From the NCBI GenBank assembly GCA_025435555.1, contig JAIWWG010000026.1:186001-250000 (forward strand): a stretch of 64,000 bases of DNA, read 5' to 3'. This DNA is from Chytriomyces cf. hyalinus JEL632 (taxonomy: Eukaryota; Chytridiomycota; Chytridiomycetes; Chytridiales; Chytriomycetaceae). The notes beneath the pieces were generated by a model. That model made no database searches. It was not told the origin of the DNA and saw only the letters and a program-made list of their open reading frames with translations. Made by a program: the position numbers and the translations under genes. This document shows, piece by piece, positions 24,387-36,000 of the stretch (its first letter is position 1; each line of letters begins with the position of its first letter).

Positions 24387-26965
24387 TCAGGCTGCCATTT
24401 CGAGTGAACGATATTTGCTCCTGTAATTTTCTACCGCGTTTTTCAACCACGCGTGGTCTAACACCTGATTGACAAAACAAACTTGAGGATCCACGCATGC
24501 AGGCAAATAAAACCAAAAACCAACCTCGCTGATTGTTAAGCGCGACTCAGGGTCGTACTCGAGCATTCTCTGGATTCGTTTGCAACAACCTGCAAGGATA
24601 AACGCGGGATTAATTGCGTGCGTCATTTAGTTAGTCTCGACAAATTTACTCACGTGATAATCCTGGTCAGCATCCAAATGAAGCCAAGAGGCATCCTCAA
24701 AGTGCCTTTGGCAATTGGGACTCGTTGTGCAGGACTCGTTGTGGAACGGGATGTCCCAACGACCATTGTGTGCAGAGGTACACACTTTAATTTTTGTGTG
24801 AGTGAGAAAACACAACGATGGACCCTCACTGAACCAAATTTCGGCCTCTGGACCACGGTACGATTCCTTCCGCACGATTTCTGGACTTGCGTAAAGTGCT
24901 GTTCCGTAAAATACTGGGAGATTATTATAACGAAAATTTGGTGTGGCTTGACAATATTTTCATCTTTTATTTTTCGATGGACTATTCCGTTGACTTGCAT
25001 GTGCTTGACGGCCAGTGCAATTTGCGCAAAGATTTTTGGAGCAGCTGGTTCAGGAAGATGATGGTCTGTTGAACATTGGTATGCTCAGTAATCTGTTTGT
25101 AGGGTGCACTGTTAAACTGCTCTCACGTGTATCTGTTGTTCAAGGTTTGGTGGAAGATTAGCAGTGCAGCAAGGGAGGAAAAAGATCTGAAATAGCATTA
25201 CCGATGCACTCGAATAGGTCAATCGATGTGCGCTGATCGCCACCATCTTCTTCAAACACGGTGGAGCTACTGCCTGGCCCGACTGAATGCTGCTCATGTT
25301 GCCCTTCGCTGCCATGGAGTGCAGTGATGAGCAATGCGTATTTCGGGTCCAGAATGTGATCAACATAACGGATGATGATGGGGTGACATAATTGAAGAAG
25401 CAAGGTTTCGTGTTCAGTCTTTTTCAAAATGTCATCCTCGACTGCCAGAATAGGACGCTCGATCTGCTTCCATTTACATTGTATAAAACAGGGCAATTGC
25501 ACTGAAGCAACGTTTCGCGCATATTCTTGACGCGGCTGACACGGTTCTGTATGGCTTACTTGACCGCAAGATCGCAATTGCCTCCTCTGATGCAACTCTT
25601 CTCCTCTCGAGAAACTCCCAGACCTGATCGTTGGAAGACCGTCCATCCGCGGGAGTATATTGTGAACATTGAAACGCAAGTCCGAGCATCTGCAGCTGTT
25701 GAGGCACTTGTCATTTGAGCAAAAACATGACAAAGAGAACCTGACATGACTGACCAGCACTTTCATGCATCAAGCGCAGGTCAAAGGTGGATGAAGATGA
25801 GCCGCCATCATTGCGGAATCGCGTGACATGTGACTTGACATCGGGAATGCTGACGCCTTCGAAAACAAAAACATCGCGCAGTACCGAGATATCATCGTTG
25901 CAGAGCGGTGTGACGTGTGACTTGATATTGGGAATGCCGTCGTATCGAAAACGAAACCGTCGTCAGGCAATGTGATTCCCTGCTTTGCAGCTTTGCAGCC
26001 AAGTTCCAGTGACATATTTGCCGTGTGTTGGTGCCCAGGAGTCCCGCAGTTTTCCAAGAAATTATTCATTGTGGGCCAAACAATCAAAACTTGACTCAAA
26101 AACTGCCACCGAACGGATCCCGGTCCATCAACGTGACATCAGATCCCGTTCGATTTTCCAAGGTCCCTGTTCTTCTCATTTAGCAATTGGATCCCAACCA
26201 GCAGTGGTCATCGAACTTTACGACCGCATCGACGAGACGGATACCCTTGCAGATTCCATATCCCAGCTCGAATATACGCGGAAGAATTGTCATCAATGCC
26301 CATGATTCACCATTGAGAGCGGACGAAGCATATTTGTAATCACCACCAAATTGCGTGAACAACTGCCCATCAATCCGCATCTGCAAAAAAACAGTCATCA
26401 TCAATATCCGTATCCTCCGATGAGTGAGTGAGCGAAACAGCACTGATAATTACGGATCACCGGAGGGTCATCCAGACAGCAGCCTCCCCGAATCCTGCCG
26501 GATAAATCTCGCAGCGAACAATGAACTCCCCTCTCTGTTCCGATGCTGTCTCGCAGCCACCAATTGAGAAGAACGGCGACCTTTTGAGACCTTGAAAGAA
26601 CGGAGGGGATGTTTTTTTTGTATCGAGCGCGTTTGGAGTGTGATTTTTTCTTTGAAGGCGCGTGCATATTCAGGACTGTCAAACGCAGCCACAACCAAAA
26701 GCAAGGCCTAGTCCGTATCTTGCCTTGAGAAGACTAAGATAGCGCACTTATACTCTGGGTCCTGATGTACGGCGCGAACTCCAAAGAGTGCTGTTCTACT
26801 GAGAGGGTTGATGGTGACCGGATGTTCTTTCGACAGCGCCACATGCTCTTTACTTTTCTCATGGGCTGAGAGCCGCGATGGACTATGTCGTGTCGTCGAA
26901 GGGAGATGTAATAGGTGTGAAGGGTTGAGCGACTGCTGGATTTGTTTTCGGGTTCTGTCTCTCAT
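24387..26965 (-). pseudogene. decayed PASK/CAMK-like kinase relic (copy K1)
   Basis: The 5' part (26,468-26,965) is one reading frame interrupted by a single TAG near 26,705. On either side it reads ALFGVRAVHQDPEYKCAILV and LLLVVAAFDSPEYARAFKEK, which I think may be a PH-like fold. Next is a degenerate two-copy repeat (IPDVKSHVTRFRNDG, 87-base spacing, 25,800-25,960). Kinase pieces follow in order: AVK, HPIIIRYVDHILDPKYALLI (hinge), FAQIALAVKHMQVNGIVHRK, then IKDEN. The catalytic HRD aspartate is K (HRK). The DFG strand is missing: only about 40 bases separate ENIV from GTALYASPEIVRKESYRGPE. The C-lobe pieces LEYDPESRLTISEV and FVNQVLDHAWLKNAVENYRS end in a stop at 24387, the best-kept C terminus of the four copies. 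A catalytically dead product is certain if it is expressed; a pseudogene is more likely. Confidence 0.6.
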
Positions 26966-27480
26966 TCAAAATTCGGACTTGCTGCAGGCTTCGCTGCATC
27001 AGATCAGTGCATTGCAGCTGACAGAGAAAAGAAGAGTTTGATTTCGGTGACTCGCTTCATGTCCGTCCGAATGTCGTTTGCTCACCTTGCCTTCGATCGA
27101 ATCAACTCATACTCTGGCATCCAACAGCATCCATCCAACATCATCATCGTATCACCACTCGCGTCTCTCAGCGTCCGAATCTCGTCTCGCGCATCCGAAA
27201 AATGATTTTCATTTCACTTTGTTTTTCAAAGTGCATTTTCGTTGTTGTCGTTCACAAAATCGAATCTTTCAAAAGTGTCGTCAACGGATCTACACGTCAC
27301 AAAATTGTCGAGGTGATTGTCCGCCGTCCCAACCCACCACCGCACCCGTCTCTCTTGCCTGCAAACGCGTTTTATACGACGCGACTTGTTCCTCCGCCTT
27401 CCTCTATGCTTCCTCTTCCCACTGCTGAAACTCCCCAACTCCCCAACTTGCTGGATCTATTGTCCATCCATGCTGACAGC
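26400..27480. repeat. divergent 1.1 kb module, copy A1 (inverted copy at 61.7-62.8 kb)
   Basis: Three blocks are collinear but inverted relative to 61,690-62,760. Block one, 26,525-26,650 against 62,565-62,700, includes 'cgatacaaaaaaaacatccc' against 'cgatataaaaagaatatccc'. Block two is 26,860-27,210 against 62,330-62,000, with 'ggcatccaacagcatccatc' against 'ggcaaccaacagcatccaac' read in the same sense. Block three is 27,340-27,480 against 61,870-61,690. The module spans the 5' exons of relic K1 on the minus strand and the presumed promoter and leader of the plus-strand gene at 27.5 kb. A bidirectional promoter was therefore copied as a unit. Confidence 0.6.
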
Positions 27481-27522
27481 ACTGAACGAAATTTCACAGA
27501 ACTCAAGCAAGAAACTTTCGCA

Positions 27523-30500
27523 ATGTGCATGATCACTCAAGCTCACGCAGGCGACATCCCGAGCAAAGGAAACTGTGTCTTGACGCTTGCGGCAGAACCT
27601 GATTCGGTTTGATGATTTCCCTCGCCCGGTTGCCACAAGACTCACCCCAGAATGGCGTTTATATTTTCAGGTCCATCACAGCTCCCGAAGCAGTCTTTCT
27701 GCTTCATTTTCCCAAGTTTTTCAGTCCGGTCTGATGATTATGAAAAAAGCATCAACTGGAATCTTAGGAGTGAGTTTGAGGCAAAGCATTTCAACCATGG
27801 TTAAACTTGGAACCTTGTGAACAGCTGCGCAAGTTTGGAAAGCGTGACAAGGGCGCACAAACCATTGATCACGTCCTTTCAAACCGCTACGTACGCGTTA
27901 GCTCTACACTCCTGACTCGCGTCCAGTGTGCTTACTGTTCGTTTTTTTACCTCGACAATCACAAAGGCAAAATCGTCAGAGATTGGTCCAATGGAAATTT
28001 TAAAACAGACTGAGCAAGTCTTTCAGGCCGATATGGCTTCATTTGTGAAGGTATGATGTAATTTGTTGGAGTCTCATTTCTGGTATTCTGAACACTTGAC
28101 CACACAGATAATCAAGGAGCACTGCCTGCAAACTGAAAATGTGATGAATTTGCTTGAACTTGTAGCATCCATGCAGCAAACCTCTGGGGTGATAACTGAG
28201 GTACCTTCACATGAAAATTCTCGTCAGTTGTCTGTGTTGTTAATTAAAACTCCTCACTTCTTTTGACACCAGAGCCATTCCAACATCAAGAGCGAATGGC
28301 CTTGGAAAGTTAGTTTATGTACCAAGGATGATTTACAAGTGTGAAACTCACCCAGTATTTATTGCCAGAATACCACCGCCACCTATAACAGATTCTTTGG
28401 ACTCATGACTGCATTCACAAAGCCTGAGTCCGACGTGTTCTTTAGATCCAAAAAGGCGGGCCTGAGACTGGAAGCGGCTCTCCTGCAGGTGTGTGTTCTG
28501 TCCCTGTCAAGTTGCTGCTGCTGATGTCTAAACTGCCCAAACACGTGTCCCTCCCAGCGTATGAATGACTATTTGTACAAGATCCTTGAGCGGCCGATCT
28601 GGTTGCGTTTTTTCCTTTACGTACGTAAATCAGCTGTCTGTTGTCTTATTCCGCCGGTTTACTTAAAAGCACAATTGAACAGACTGCATCCCAGAGCACT
28701 GCCTGCAAAGATTCAGAATATTTGGAATATGCTCTGGTTAGCTAACTGTCTTCTCTTTGGCCAGCCTCCCACTGACATCAATGCGCTTGTAAATGCTACA
28801 GACTCAAATGTCCGCTTTGGTGTCGCGTGCACTTGAACTTGCCGGCGTTGATTCTTCGTTTGATGGATACAACGATATGGTGTCTTTAGAGAAGAAGATG
28901 GATTCTTCCAAATGCCTGGGACTGGAGACGGACCCTTACGCCAAGGTAATTGTCAGAAAAATTCTGACAATTTCACAAAGCAACACCTACACAGCGCTAA
29001 CACACACACACATACACATACTTAGCCACGTAATTTCAATGCCCGCTTGCTCCTTTCAGTTCCTTCGCGCGCATTGGGTGCAAGTCCGCCTCTCTTGCTT
29101 CCCGCCAAATTGAAGTATACCATCGCCTGTCGCCAGGTCATACTCGACAAACAACATCAGGGAAAAAAGCGCGGTGGGCGTGCCGCGCTAGGCGACCCGC
29201 TGACAATTTTTTGTGCGGGAGACTTTATCCTCATTGGAAGAGAGGAGGAGGACGCTGCACGGGGTAACGGCGGCGTCTTCCGCTTACGTTACATTCCTGT
29301 GGCTTTAAAATCTGTCATTGCAAGGCAGTACGATATTTATGGTGAGGATACTTATTTGTTTCGAACATTTTTTTTTCTTTTGGTTTCGGGCATTCTTTTT
29401 TTTTTTTTTTTATTGGGTGTCGTTGTGAGTGCTAATTTCTTTGTTGGATAGGATCACTCGAAAATGTGATCGAAATGAACTTGTGCAATTCAGTTCTAAT
29501 TGCGGTTCAGACTCATGGCGCTGAGGACAGAGAATTGCTGGCACACTTCCTCAACAGCGGTTGGTTCATTTACTCTCGCCGCCCCACCCCCCCCCCCCCC
29601 CCCCCCCCCGCCATTCTGACGCCACAACACGCTACTAAACACAACCCGTGATCTCAGCAGCAAAGCCGCAAAACATAGCACCCAGCACGCCTAACTTCTG
29701 GTTGGTAGACAAGCCACCAGTTGAAACTGGGGCCGTCCTCCACGTGGAACCAGCTCAAACACAAGTTACCAAGCCGCACATTGACGTGTTTCAATGCTTG
29801 TGTTACCCACACATTTCCAAAGATGGAAGTTGGGAGAAGCTGGCAAAGTGTGAATTCCTTATTGTTACCGAAGGGGACGGAACCAACCCACAAATTGTTG
29901 TATCTCTTGACGGCACAAAGAGACAGATTGCGGTCATGGCTTTGCACGTGGATATGGATATACGACTGTCCGGAACCAGAGGTGTCACTCTGTTGATGAA
30001 GGTATTTTGTGCAATTTATCTTCTGCCCCATCCCTGAGGCACACAACACACAACACCTTAACATCTTGCTTCAGGTCCTCAGCACAGGCAGACTCGGTCC
30101 TTACATGATCAACGTCAAGGATTCTAAAATGCGCGACAAGTTGATCCAATCGGTTGACAACATCAAGTTCAACCTCGCGGCATCCAATTTTAACGCAATG
30201 ACCGACAAGCTGATGTTAAAGAATATCCCTGACTACATCCAGCTATGCCCAGATCTGGAAGCCACGACGCTCTGGTTCGAGTGCAATGTCAATGTTAAAA
30301 TCACAACGGAAGGCGGCTCCAAAATCCACCAACTGGGTCTCAGCAAGTTGTGCCTGAAAACACTTCAGTCGCCAGTTGGAATTTTCAAGATTGCCACTCT
30401 CTTTTCAAAATCCGACGCGAACCACGTATGCCTCGACAGCATCATCACTTCGGACATGCTGGTCCAAGACTGCCGAACCCAATCCTGTGCTCTCATCAAG

Positions 30501-31499
30501 ATTGTCTTTGCGTCCAAGCCAGGCGTTGAGTACAATCTTGAGTTTGTTTCAGACAAGCCAAAAATATCAGTCTTCTCCAGACCTACTCCAACAACCACAA
30601 AAAACAAAGTCGCGCTGCATACGATCGTGTCTGAAATGATTCTTTCCACCCTGCGCAATGATATTCCCGTGCACGAAAGTGTGTTTCGCACACCGGAACC
30701 TGTACCTTCCAATCCACCAATTATCCACACGACCCCGTTGGACACATCAGAGACCGCCGCAGACACACGCTGCCCATTACCAACCAAGACGCAAAGCACG
30801 TCCCAAAACACAAGCACAGTGACAGCCAAGGAGGCGGGCCCGCGCGTCGGCGGACTGGTTGCCTCGCAGGTACGCTTCTTCAACGACCTGGCTCAGCGCT
30901 CCGTCACGCCGGCTGCTTCTGATTCTACGGATGTTAAAGCTAAAGCGCCGAAAAAGAAATTTTATTCGAGTGCGAAGAGTTCTTCCAACTTTTCGTTACA
31001 GGAAGCGGCACTCCCATCGCCTTCTGCACCAGCACCAGCATCAGTACCAGCGTCACCGTCAGCATCATCATCACCATTACCACTGTCAGGACCATCATCA
31101 GCATCATCATCAGTGCAATTATCAGCATCAGCATCAGCGTCAGTATCAGCACCTGCAGTGATGACTTCTTCGATCAAATCTACTGTGCGGGAAGCAGAGA
31201 AGTGGGTTAAGCACTTCTCTGGGCATCAAAGCGCGGAGAAGGACAACGGAAAAATCATTCTTCCACCTACCGGAAGTCCTGCAGAGCTGCTTTCATGCTG
31301 GCTCTTTCTTCCTCGTGTGGCCAAGAAAATTATCACCTCTGCTGGGGGTCCATACAACGAGGTTCGTTGCTCTTGAAACTCTAACTGTGTACTTTCCTAA
31401 TGTCGCTTTGCACTCTGACAGATACTGTTCTTTGTAGCTGTTGCCTTTTTGGAAATTGATTCCCAGCAGAACTTGAACCTGGCCGGAGATGCCTTCTGA
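27523..31499 (+). CDS. large many-exon protein of unknown function with possible PH-like region
   Basis: I do not recognise this gene. At least 12 exons join in frame at good GT-AG sites. Landmarks are LRKFGKRDKGAQTIDHVLSN, then ILKQTEQVFQADMASFVKII and NRFFGLMTAFTKPESDVFFR (all-helical N-terminal half), LALGDPLTIFCAGDFILIG-like strands near 29,190, and RQIAVMALHVDMDIRLSGTR with GVTLLMKVLSTGRLGPYMIN near 29,920-30,110 (beta-rich, PH-like guess). Next come TLWFECNVNVKITTEGGSKI, a Ser/Ala/Pro simple-repeat linker (31,015-31,165), and SPAELLSCWLFLPRVAKKII. The last exon after a GTTCGT intron ends FLEIDSQQNLNLAGDAF at 31499. An intron near 29,572-29,657 holds a run of 23 C. The start is uncertain: ATG 27523 needs a weak donor (GTTTGA), and upstream starts are possible. 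The product is about 860 residues. The 5' end lies in repeated module A1. Confidence 0.6.
29587..29609 (+). repeat. poly(C) tract, 23 bases, in an intron
   Basis: A run of 23 C in the presumed intron between the LLAHFLNS and AAKPQNIAPS exons. The length is probably variable and sequencing-error prone. It does not alter the reading frame if it is intronic. Confidence 0.9.
31015..31165 (+). repeat. Ser/Ala/Pro-coding simple repeat
   Basis: Degenerate 'tcagcatcatca' and 'tcagca(c/t)ca' units encode an S/A/P-rich linker inside the large unknown gene. The frame stays open on both strands across it, which explains the ORFs on the opposite strand. Confidence 0.8.
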
Positions 31500-31699
31500 G
31501 CCGCCTTAATAATTTTTAAAAAAATATCAACCGCGCACATAAATAAAGAAACACATGAAGGATGGCTCACAAATTACTGCCTCCGGGTATGAACCGGTGC
31601 CTCTTGATGGCTTCCAGTTGCTGCCTTTCTTGAATTATATGAATGGACATCAAAATATCCCTTTTGTGAAACTTGGTCCCGGCGGATGCAAGAACCTCG

Positions 31700-31947
31700 A
31701 TAACTCAGCTCTGCCCTCATCTTTAACAACGCGCACCATTTTCGCCGGCCGAATCCACGCCAACTCATCCCCACCTTCAAAATTATCCATCCGATTCACC
31801 GTGTAATCCACACATTGCTCAATCTTGGCACAAAAATCCTCCGAACGGCAAATCTCTTGCATCCACCCCAAACAACTGCTCAATCACTTTCGCAATCACC
31901 ATAATCCCTGAAAATAACAACGCATTGATGGCAGTAACAGGAATCAT
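31700..31947 (-). pseudogene. orphan C-terminal fragment of a bestrophin-like channel, frameshifted
   Basis: Reading from 31947: VTAINALLFSGIMVIAKVIE then QLFGVDARDLP. This matches the C-terminal membrane segment and following motif of the intact paralogue at 46,961-48,191 (GMLAIADEIEQPFGMDARDL). Around 31,841-31,848 the frame shifts by one base. The match then continues as EDFCAKIEQCVDYTVNR and ELAWIRPAKM against VEGVLEMIVDR and LDWVRPSKL. The N-terminal two thirds of the protein are absent. It is therefore a partial, broken copy, most likely left by duplication. If the extra T is a sequencing error the frame would heal, but the gene would still lack most of its body. Confidence 0.75.
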
Positions 31948-33052
31948 GAGCCACCGGCACGAGCTGACCGGAGAAAGTTGGGCTGGTGGCTACGACGCTG
32001 AGTGCGTCGGATTTGGATATTTATTTTTTCAGCGGTAGCAATCCCTCCTCAGTTTATTTCTGAATCCTTTTTTGAGGCGCACTCAAAAGATTTGAAGAAA
32101 GATGCGAACAGAAACAAGAACGGAAGTGTCCACTGTTGCTCAGAAATCTGAACAGACTATTTGATTCTGAGCTGCAAACCAATGGCATTTGATTGGCAAG
32201 CGTGGATCGGAAAATCAATCAAATGGCAAACCTGATGAACTAGTGCATTAATGAGAGCGGCATTGCGAGAAGAAGTATGAATTTTGGGAAGAAAGAAAGT
32301 TCATTTCCTTGTTTACCTTTTGGAGAGCTTCTCCTGTTTGGCCATGGTGCAAGATAGCTAGTTAGTTAGATACGATATGGGTATGGGGGAGATTGATGGT
32401 TTGACCGTCAGTTGGTGGGTTTGGAGGGAGATCATCTGTTTGGTCTTTGACATGGAGCAAAGCAGAGTACTCTTGAAATACCATTTTTAACATTAGGTGT
32501 GGGAACAGCTGGCATCTCACATAGCATCCAAAACAAAATTATCCATTCTGAATACTCACAGACAAGATCAGTAAGATCAAGATTTGGTTTTGTGCATTTC
32601 ACAATCAGCAACTGCCAAATTTCCAGGTGTTGCGGGATTCAACCACGCAAAGATTTGACCCCATTCCATACAGTCGCTGGAATCCATTGCAACTATTCAA
32701 ATTATGATCCTATCTGATGGCTAGCTATCGACTGTGTCAGTCTTAAATATACACGCGTTTGACGCGTTCCCAATGGCTTTGTATTTGATGGTACTCTGAT
32801 GGTACTCTGAAAATGATAACGAAACCCCGTTTTAAAGAAATGTGGTAAACCCAGGAGGAAAGAAGAGTCCGCAATAACAATCAAGTCCGAAACAAGCATG
32901 TGAGCCTCAACTGCTTCGCATGTGATTGTGGCGCCCTTAAAAACCAACGCCGGGAGAAAGAAGGAATTATTTAATTACGAGCACAGAAAGGCCCTCCATC
33001 TAACCAGCTCAAAGTTAAACACACAGTCAAAAAAAGGCGCGCGCAAATAAAA
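31948..33052. other. 1.1 kb repeat-bearing gap
   Basis: No gene is recognised. ORFs of 70-80 codons on both strands lack domains. The gap contains the dispersed repeat at 32,380-32,515, followed by a direct 'gatggtactctga' duplication near 32,788-32,812. Confidence 0.4.
32380..32515 (+). repeat. dispersed repeat, copy 1 (copy 2 at 57,960-58,125)
   Basis: Both copies share 'ggtttggaggga', 'gcaaa' and 'cagagtactcttgaaata' continuing into 'ccattttt', then 'gtgtgggaacagc' and intermediate matches. The second copy has extra bases between 'ccattttt' and 'gtgtggg'. I recognise no coding potential. The origin is unknown: a mobile-element remnant or the shared flank of duplicated genes. Confidence 0.6.
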
Positions 33053-36000
33053 TCAGCGTCTCGCTCCCTTCTTTCCCTTGATTGTCTTTCCACTCGCAGC
33101 CTGTGGGTCGTACACGCCTGACTTGTCTCCACGAACGCCGGCTGCCAATCCAGCCGCAGTTCCAGCCGCAGCGTCAAACTTGCGTTTCTTGGTTGAATTC
33201 TCGTTCTTGACTTGCAATGATCCGCGTGCCGTTGCGTTCTTAGTGCCTTTGACGGCGCTTCCAAATTCTTCATCTCCAGCGGCGATTGCAAACCTATCAG
33301 CACAACGCGTTAGAAGTTGACTGGCAAACAATATAGAACAATAAAATACTCAACTGGCTCAAGTTTAAGCCGTCAATCATTTCCCTTTGTTTCGCCTTCA
33401 ACCTCTCCATCACTTCATCCCCAGCCTCTTCAAGATCTTCTTCAAGACCCATCTTGACTGGATCCCATGCCTCATCGTCCCCAGCATCGCGTGTCAATTC
33501 ATTCACATCTTCTTCCTCCTCCTTATTGTCTTCATCCATCTCCTCAATCTTGGCCCGCTTCTTTCCTGTTCCCTTCTTCTTTGTCTCTGGTTCAGCAGCC
33601 CCAATTTCTTCAACAACTTCAAAGTAATTGGCACACTTTTTGACAACTTTTCCAAACAAAGCCATCACCTGGCTCACAGCAATCCCAAGCTCAGGTGCAG
33701 CATCGTCAAGAGTCTTGTGCTGTAATCCAACAGCAACGAGAATGGCGCTTTGCACAGGGCTCAGGTGGACAGGTTTCAGTGCCGCGTTAGATGCGCTGGA
33801 TGCTTCAGGTGGAGTCAAGTAGCCGAGAAAGTAGAGTGCTGATAGGCGTGGGATGAGATCGAGGATGACGTGGTAGTCGAGGAGATTTTGGGTGTACGAG
33901 GCTAATCGCTTCAAGTCGAAGGGTGTAAAGTGGCGAAGGAGTTCAGATCGATTATCAAGGAATTCTGTTTGAACGCAAATTCGTTGAGCTAGCCTTTCAG
34001 TATAAAGTCCCGATTCTGACTGATGAACTTACCCAGATCAGATGGACGACCAGCAGCAGATGCTTCGAGAATACTCAAAACAAGAAGCGGCGAAAACTTT
34101 TTAAACTGGTATCCAAGCAGCTCAATAAACCGCCTCCGAAAGTCCCAGCTGAAGGCAGTCACCCACTTGTTGTCAGCTGAAACCACTTCCGTCTTGACCA
34201 ATGCGCTCTGCTCCTTTCTCAGTGGCTTAAGCATGATCGCCGTGTGCTCACCCGTCAAGTCATTTTGAGTTTGACGAACGTAGACAGGAACGAAGCCGCT
34301 CTTTTTCCAAAATTTTTGCAACTGTGGAGTCAATCCGAACGAAACACCGATCCAGTGCAAGTTCTCTTTTGGCGGACGTTCATGCAAGCGCAGCAGAAGG
34401 GGTGGCATACTGGCTGGGTCGCGAACGCCAATCTTGTCCTTTGCGAGCGACGCATTCTCAAGCTCTTCATCAGTCACGCGTTTCACTTCCATGTCAGCAA
34501 CTGTATCGTCTTCATCCAAACTGGCTCCTTTCACGTTCCCGCTGTAATACTCTTCCAGTTTTTTGATGGCATGCAGACCGTATCCCATTCCGACAAAGTC
34601 CGGGTGCGTTGCAATGCGCACAACACGAGCACCGCTCAGACTGGAAAAGTCGTCGTCCTGGAATTGGGTTGCCATAACCCATGGAATCAAGTCACCATTT
34701 GTTCGTCCAGATCCGCGCGCGAGAGCTGCTGCTGCACTTCCGGCAGCAATGTTTCCTTCCAATGCTATCTGAATGACGACAAGGGGCTCTGGGAGCGTAG
34801 TTGCCGCTCCTGTAGCGTTGTTGATTGGAGGCAAGAGAACAAAGAGGTGGTGCGCCGGTGCGTCACTGTTCCAAAAAATGTCAATTATTTGCTGGGCGCT
34901 GGTTTCATTGTCATCAAAAAAAAAAAAAAAAAAAACCTCATCAATTGCAAATCGTTGGGACTGTTCTTGTAGTGACTTGCAACATAGAGCGACATCATCC
35001 TTTGCAGGAACGCTTCACTCACTTTATGATAGCTGAAAAGAGTGTCTCTGTTGACGTAAAACAGTTCACACTGACTTGGGTGTGGGCATCCACGCGTGCT
35101 CAGCATGGAAGCAGTTGGGCTGGGCGTGCAAGCATCCAAGCAAAGCAAGTTCGTGAGCCAGGTTTCGACTGGATCGTTTGCATTGTATCTGATGGGATCG
35201 CTGAGTTTGATTTCGCGCAATGTTCGCAAGCTTGGTGGTGGTGCGGCTGTAGATACGTTCACTTCGGGCGCTGATCCCGTTTTTCGCTCCTTTCCGTCAC
35301 GGTTGATGACAACTCCACTTGCATTGTCTTCACTGAACTTTGATCCAGTGACACTTTGTTCACGAAGTTGAGAGATGAGTTTCAAAGAGAGGGAACGACC
35401 GGTTCCTTCGTAACCATTGATGGTGGATGACATGAAAACGAGGTAAGGCCCGAGAAGGGCTTTGACGACTGGGAGAGGGATTGCAGCAGCTTCATCGATA
35501 ACAAGTAATTCAGCTTGCGCAAGGACGGAGGCATCCGACGGTTGAATATACTGTTCCAGTAGAGTGATTAACACGTTGAGGGCATAGTAATATTATGGAT
35601 ATAAATACCTGAATAGTTTGCCTATGCTGCTTAAATACGTTGACTCTGACGACGGCCTTTGCAAAATCCGGGTTGGTACTCTGGATGATATCATAGTCCA
35701 GATGCTCTTCATATCCAAGCCCATCAAATCCTTTGAACAAGAATTCAAAAACAGTCTTCAAGTTTTCCGGCGACGGCGAAGTAATGAAAATGTTGCTGTA
35801 TCCGTACGCGATTGCGGCGGCCATTGCGATTCCGAGCGATGCAGACTTTCCTCGTCCACGCGATGCGGTCAAGCAAACAGTGCTCCGCAACGTCTTTTCG
35901 GCGATTGCTTCGGTGAAAGTGAGAACTGCGCGCGCTTGGTCCAAAGTTTTTGCGGTTGCAACAAGCGAAGCCAAGGGCTGAGTGTCGGCGAGAGATGCTT

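Noticed and set aside
27202-27612. 136-codon plus ORF in module A1, starting MIFISLCFSKCIFVVVV
   Set aside because: The hydrophobic start looked like a signal peptide, but the same DNA in the inverted copy has a different frame and stops early, so it is not conserved as protein. The gene start was placed at 27,523 instead, with low certainty.
30365-30883. 172-codon minus-strand ORF
   Set aside because: Antisense shadow of the long exon of the unknown gene at 27.5-31.5 kb; no domain.
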